Shown piece by piece: positions 14,455-15,140 of a stretch of DNA of 15,140 nucleotides. Every line of letters starts with the position of its first letter. The first letter of the stretch is position 1. The notes under the pieces are model-generated. The model ran no database searches and was not told the DNA's origin. It saw nothing but the letters and a program-made list of their open reading frames with translations. Position numbers and translations under genes: made by a program. The DNA comes from CAAGNP01 sp045603545 (lineage in GTDB: Bacteria > Bacteroidota > Bacteroidia > Bacteroidales > UBA932): NCBI GenBank assembly GCA_045603545.1, contig JAZUMG010000028.1, positions 1-15,140 of the forward strand. Direction: 5' to 3'.

Positions 14455-14512
14455 GACTGTGCGCATGAACACTTGCCAGAGTAGCTTCTGAGGCATAGCG
14501 GCGTGCACAGTC
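14455..14512. other. Long structured inverted repeat, possible RNA element
   Basis: GACTGTGC (14455-14462) pairs perfectly with GCACAGTC (14505-14512). Within the 42-nt interval, TGCCAGA and TCT..GGCA can form an inner stem with a 2-nt bulge. The result is an outer 8-bp and inner 7-bp stem separated by an internal loop. The region 14353-14594 otherwise holds no credible gene. Orientation is unknown. Confidence 0.4.
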
Positions 14513-14594
14513 AGGACTTCCAGAGTGCCTATATATCAGACTTCTACTCGCTAATATATCTTGCTATGTGTTTATAATCGTATCCGAAAAAATG

Positions 14595-14624
14595 TTGTTA
14601 TTTCAAAATTTCTTTATAGTTTTG
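14595..14624 (+). promoter_or_regulatory. Promoter for the putative small RNA
   Basis: TTG (14595-14597), 19 nt, then TAGTTTTG (14617-14624): a good match to the Bacteroidota promoter. No start codon with an open frame follows closely, but a terminator does (14665-14705), so the product would be a short RNA or a leader. Confidence 0.6.
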
Positions 14625-14628
14625 CAGT

Positions 14629-14705
14629 GGAATTTTATCGGAGAGGCAAGCTCCAACACGAATTAAACAGGGTTAGAATTTTATTATTCAAGCCCTGTTT
14701 TTTTT
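14629..14705 (+). ncRNA. Putative small RNA or attenuated leader of about 75 nt
   Basis: The 5' end is estimated from the promoter and the 3' end from the terminator T-run. Segment 14644-14664 is complementary to 14793-14813 (11 + 4 + 4 pairs with two 2-nt bulges), which are codons 7-14 of the following gene. GAATTTTAT at 14676-14684 is complementary to 14776-14784 next to that gene's ATG, in the right order for one continuous duplex. GAATTTTATC at 14630-14639 is a second match to 14775-14784. This suggests antisense-like control of the small CxxC gene in cis or in trans. It could instead be the remains of an inverted duplication. No known RNA family is recognised. Confidence 0.5.
14665..14705 (+). 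terminator. Intrinsic terminator with a run of eight T
   Basis: AAACAGGG (14665-14672) pairs with CCCTGTTT (14693-14700). TT/AG and GAAT (14676-14679)/ATTC (14686-14689) extend the stem across one A-A mismatch, with a 6-nt loop. T-run at 14698-14705. It lies 67 nt before the ATG of the next gene. Confidence 0.85.
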
Positions 14706-14772
14706 GGACATCTATTGGGCGATGTACTCTTGAAAAGCCGCTCCACACTCTCGACCTATTAATATTACTGTT

Positions 14773-14922
14773 ATGATAAAATTCCAATTTACAATTCGTG
14801 TTGATGAGCGCCTTTGCAAGAATTGCAAAGATGCTGCTCACAAACCATCTTACGTCAGAGGCCATTTTAGAGTGGTCAATGGGAAGAAGGTTTATATAAA
14901 AAGTCATTACCGAACCAAGTAA
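14773..14922 (+). CDS. Small basic CxxC protein, 49 residues
   Basis: ATG 14773 to TAA 14922. The start MIKFQFTIRVDER is followed by LCKNCKDAAHKPSYVRGHFR and a Lys/Tyr-rich tail (VYIKSHYRTK). One CxxC at residues 15-18 with nearby His could bind zinc together with a partner, but there is no second CxxC. The protein is strongly basic, as expected for a nucleic-acid-binding peptide. The PSYVRGHFRVVNGKKVYIKS segment reminds me of short hypothetical Bacteroidota proteins with 'VRGHYR..NGK.V.V..HYR', with no function known to me. TACTCTTG, one base off a -7 box, lies about 40 nt upstream behind TTTG, so it may have its own promoter. A terminator hairpin follows at 14971-15003. Confidence 0.6.
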   Translation: MIKFQFTIRVDERLCKNCKDAAHKPSYVRGHFRVVNGKKVYIKSHYRTK

Positions 14923-14970
14923 TTGGCTTAATAAAGGACTAATAGTCCTGTAGCATCTGCCGCCCAATCG

Positions 14971-15003
14971 GGAGTCATCTACCACAAGGTGGATGACTCC
15001 TTT
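14971..15003 (+). terminator. Terminator hairpin that received a group II intron
   Basis: A 13-bp stem, GGAGTCATCTACC (14971-14983) with GGTGGATGACTCC (14988-15000), has one T-G pair and an ACAA tetraloop, then TTT. The group II intron begins directly after the TTT, so the rest of the T-run is probably beyond the intron. It would end the transcript of the 49-residue gene. Confidence 0.8.
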
Positions 15004-15140
15004 GTGTACGCCCAGCACGGGCATGCTCTAACGGGTGAAAGTCCCCAATGCGCCCTAATGACGGGAAGCATATAGCAAAAGGCAATGGTGTCTATCGTGA
15101 GGTAGAATCTGAAGGAAGCCGGCGGCAAAGGTCTGGCCTG
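15004..15140 (+). mobile_element. Group II intron, class C type, 5' part (continues past window)
   Basis: It starts GTGTACGCCC at 15004, close to the GUGYG 5' end of group II introns. Domain I hallmarks follow in order: GCCC/GGGC helix, TCTAACGGGTGAAAGTCCCC (around 15027-15046), GGTGTCTATCGTGAGGTAGA, AATCTGAAGGAAGC (15106-15119), and GGCGGCAAAGG. The order and wording parallel the class C intron of Oceanobacillus iheyensis as I remember it. Insertion right after a terminator hairpin is the known target habit of class C introns. The reverse transcriptase/maturase gene and the 3' end lie outside the window. Confidence 0.85.

Noticed and set aside
14561..14776. 71-codon plus-strand frame overlapping the putative small RNA
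   Set aside because: It contains the promoter and the terminator hairpin with its T-run (read as a Phe-rich stretch); no motif and no start signal.
14635..15024. 129-codon minus-strand frame across the right-end RNA region
   Set aside because: It is antisense to the 49-residue gene, two terminators and the intron start; composition is not protein-like.

Overview
The window looks like a chromosome segment of a member of the order Bacteroidales (Bacteroidota). Upstream of several genes there are Bacteroidota-type promoter boxes (TAnnTTTG at -7, with TTTG or TTG about 19-20 nt further upstream at the best ones), and most starts lack a Shine-Dalgarno sequence. The housekeeping proteins (RlmD, MnmE, RarA, metal-dependent KdsA) and a secreted family 9 glycoside hydrolase fit a Gram-negative, polysaccharide-using Bacteroidales. 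The species cannot be named from the sequence alone.

Left third (1-6200): an AT-rich accessory or defence region. In order it holds the N-terminal part of an AAA/archaeal-type ATPase running off the left edge (minus strand), an orphan VbhA-like antitoxin (minus), an Mrr-like PD-(D/E)XK nuclease (plus), two small proteins of unknown function (minus), and a type II restriction-modification locus. That locus has one TSPPY-type DNA methyltransferase on the plus strand, facing three consecutive nuclease genes on the minus strand. Two of the nucleases are diverged tandem paralogues of the MjaI type. The third is a different PD-(D/E)XK-like protein. A two-way hairpin terminator separates the methyltransferase from the nuclease operon.

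Middle (6200-7130): a GC-rich, repeat-laden intergenic region. It contains a 162-bp element bounded by 25-bp inverted repeats, REP-like hairpins (including the common CAAGCTCAGGATGACA phrase), a possible small gene, a family of 12-bp repeats, and a strong terminator for mnmE.

Core (7130-14120): rlmD-mnmE (minus) are divergent from GH9-rarA-kdsA (plus). The first pair modifies 23S rRNA and tRNA. The second trio combines a secreted polysaccharide hydrolase, a replication-fork ATPase and the KDO8P synthase of lipopolysaccharide synthesis, ending at a strong terminator.

Right end (14120-15140): a stretch rich in RNA-like structure. It has two tandem 51-bp hairpin repeats, a long structured inverted repeat, and a promoter plus about 75 nt plus intrinsic terminator that looks like a small RNA. 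Its sequence is complementary to the start of the next gene, a 49-codon basic CxxC protein. Last come a terminator hairpin and, directly after it, the 5' end of a class C group II intron that continues past the window.
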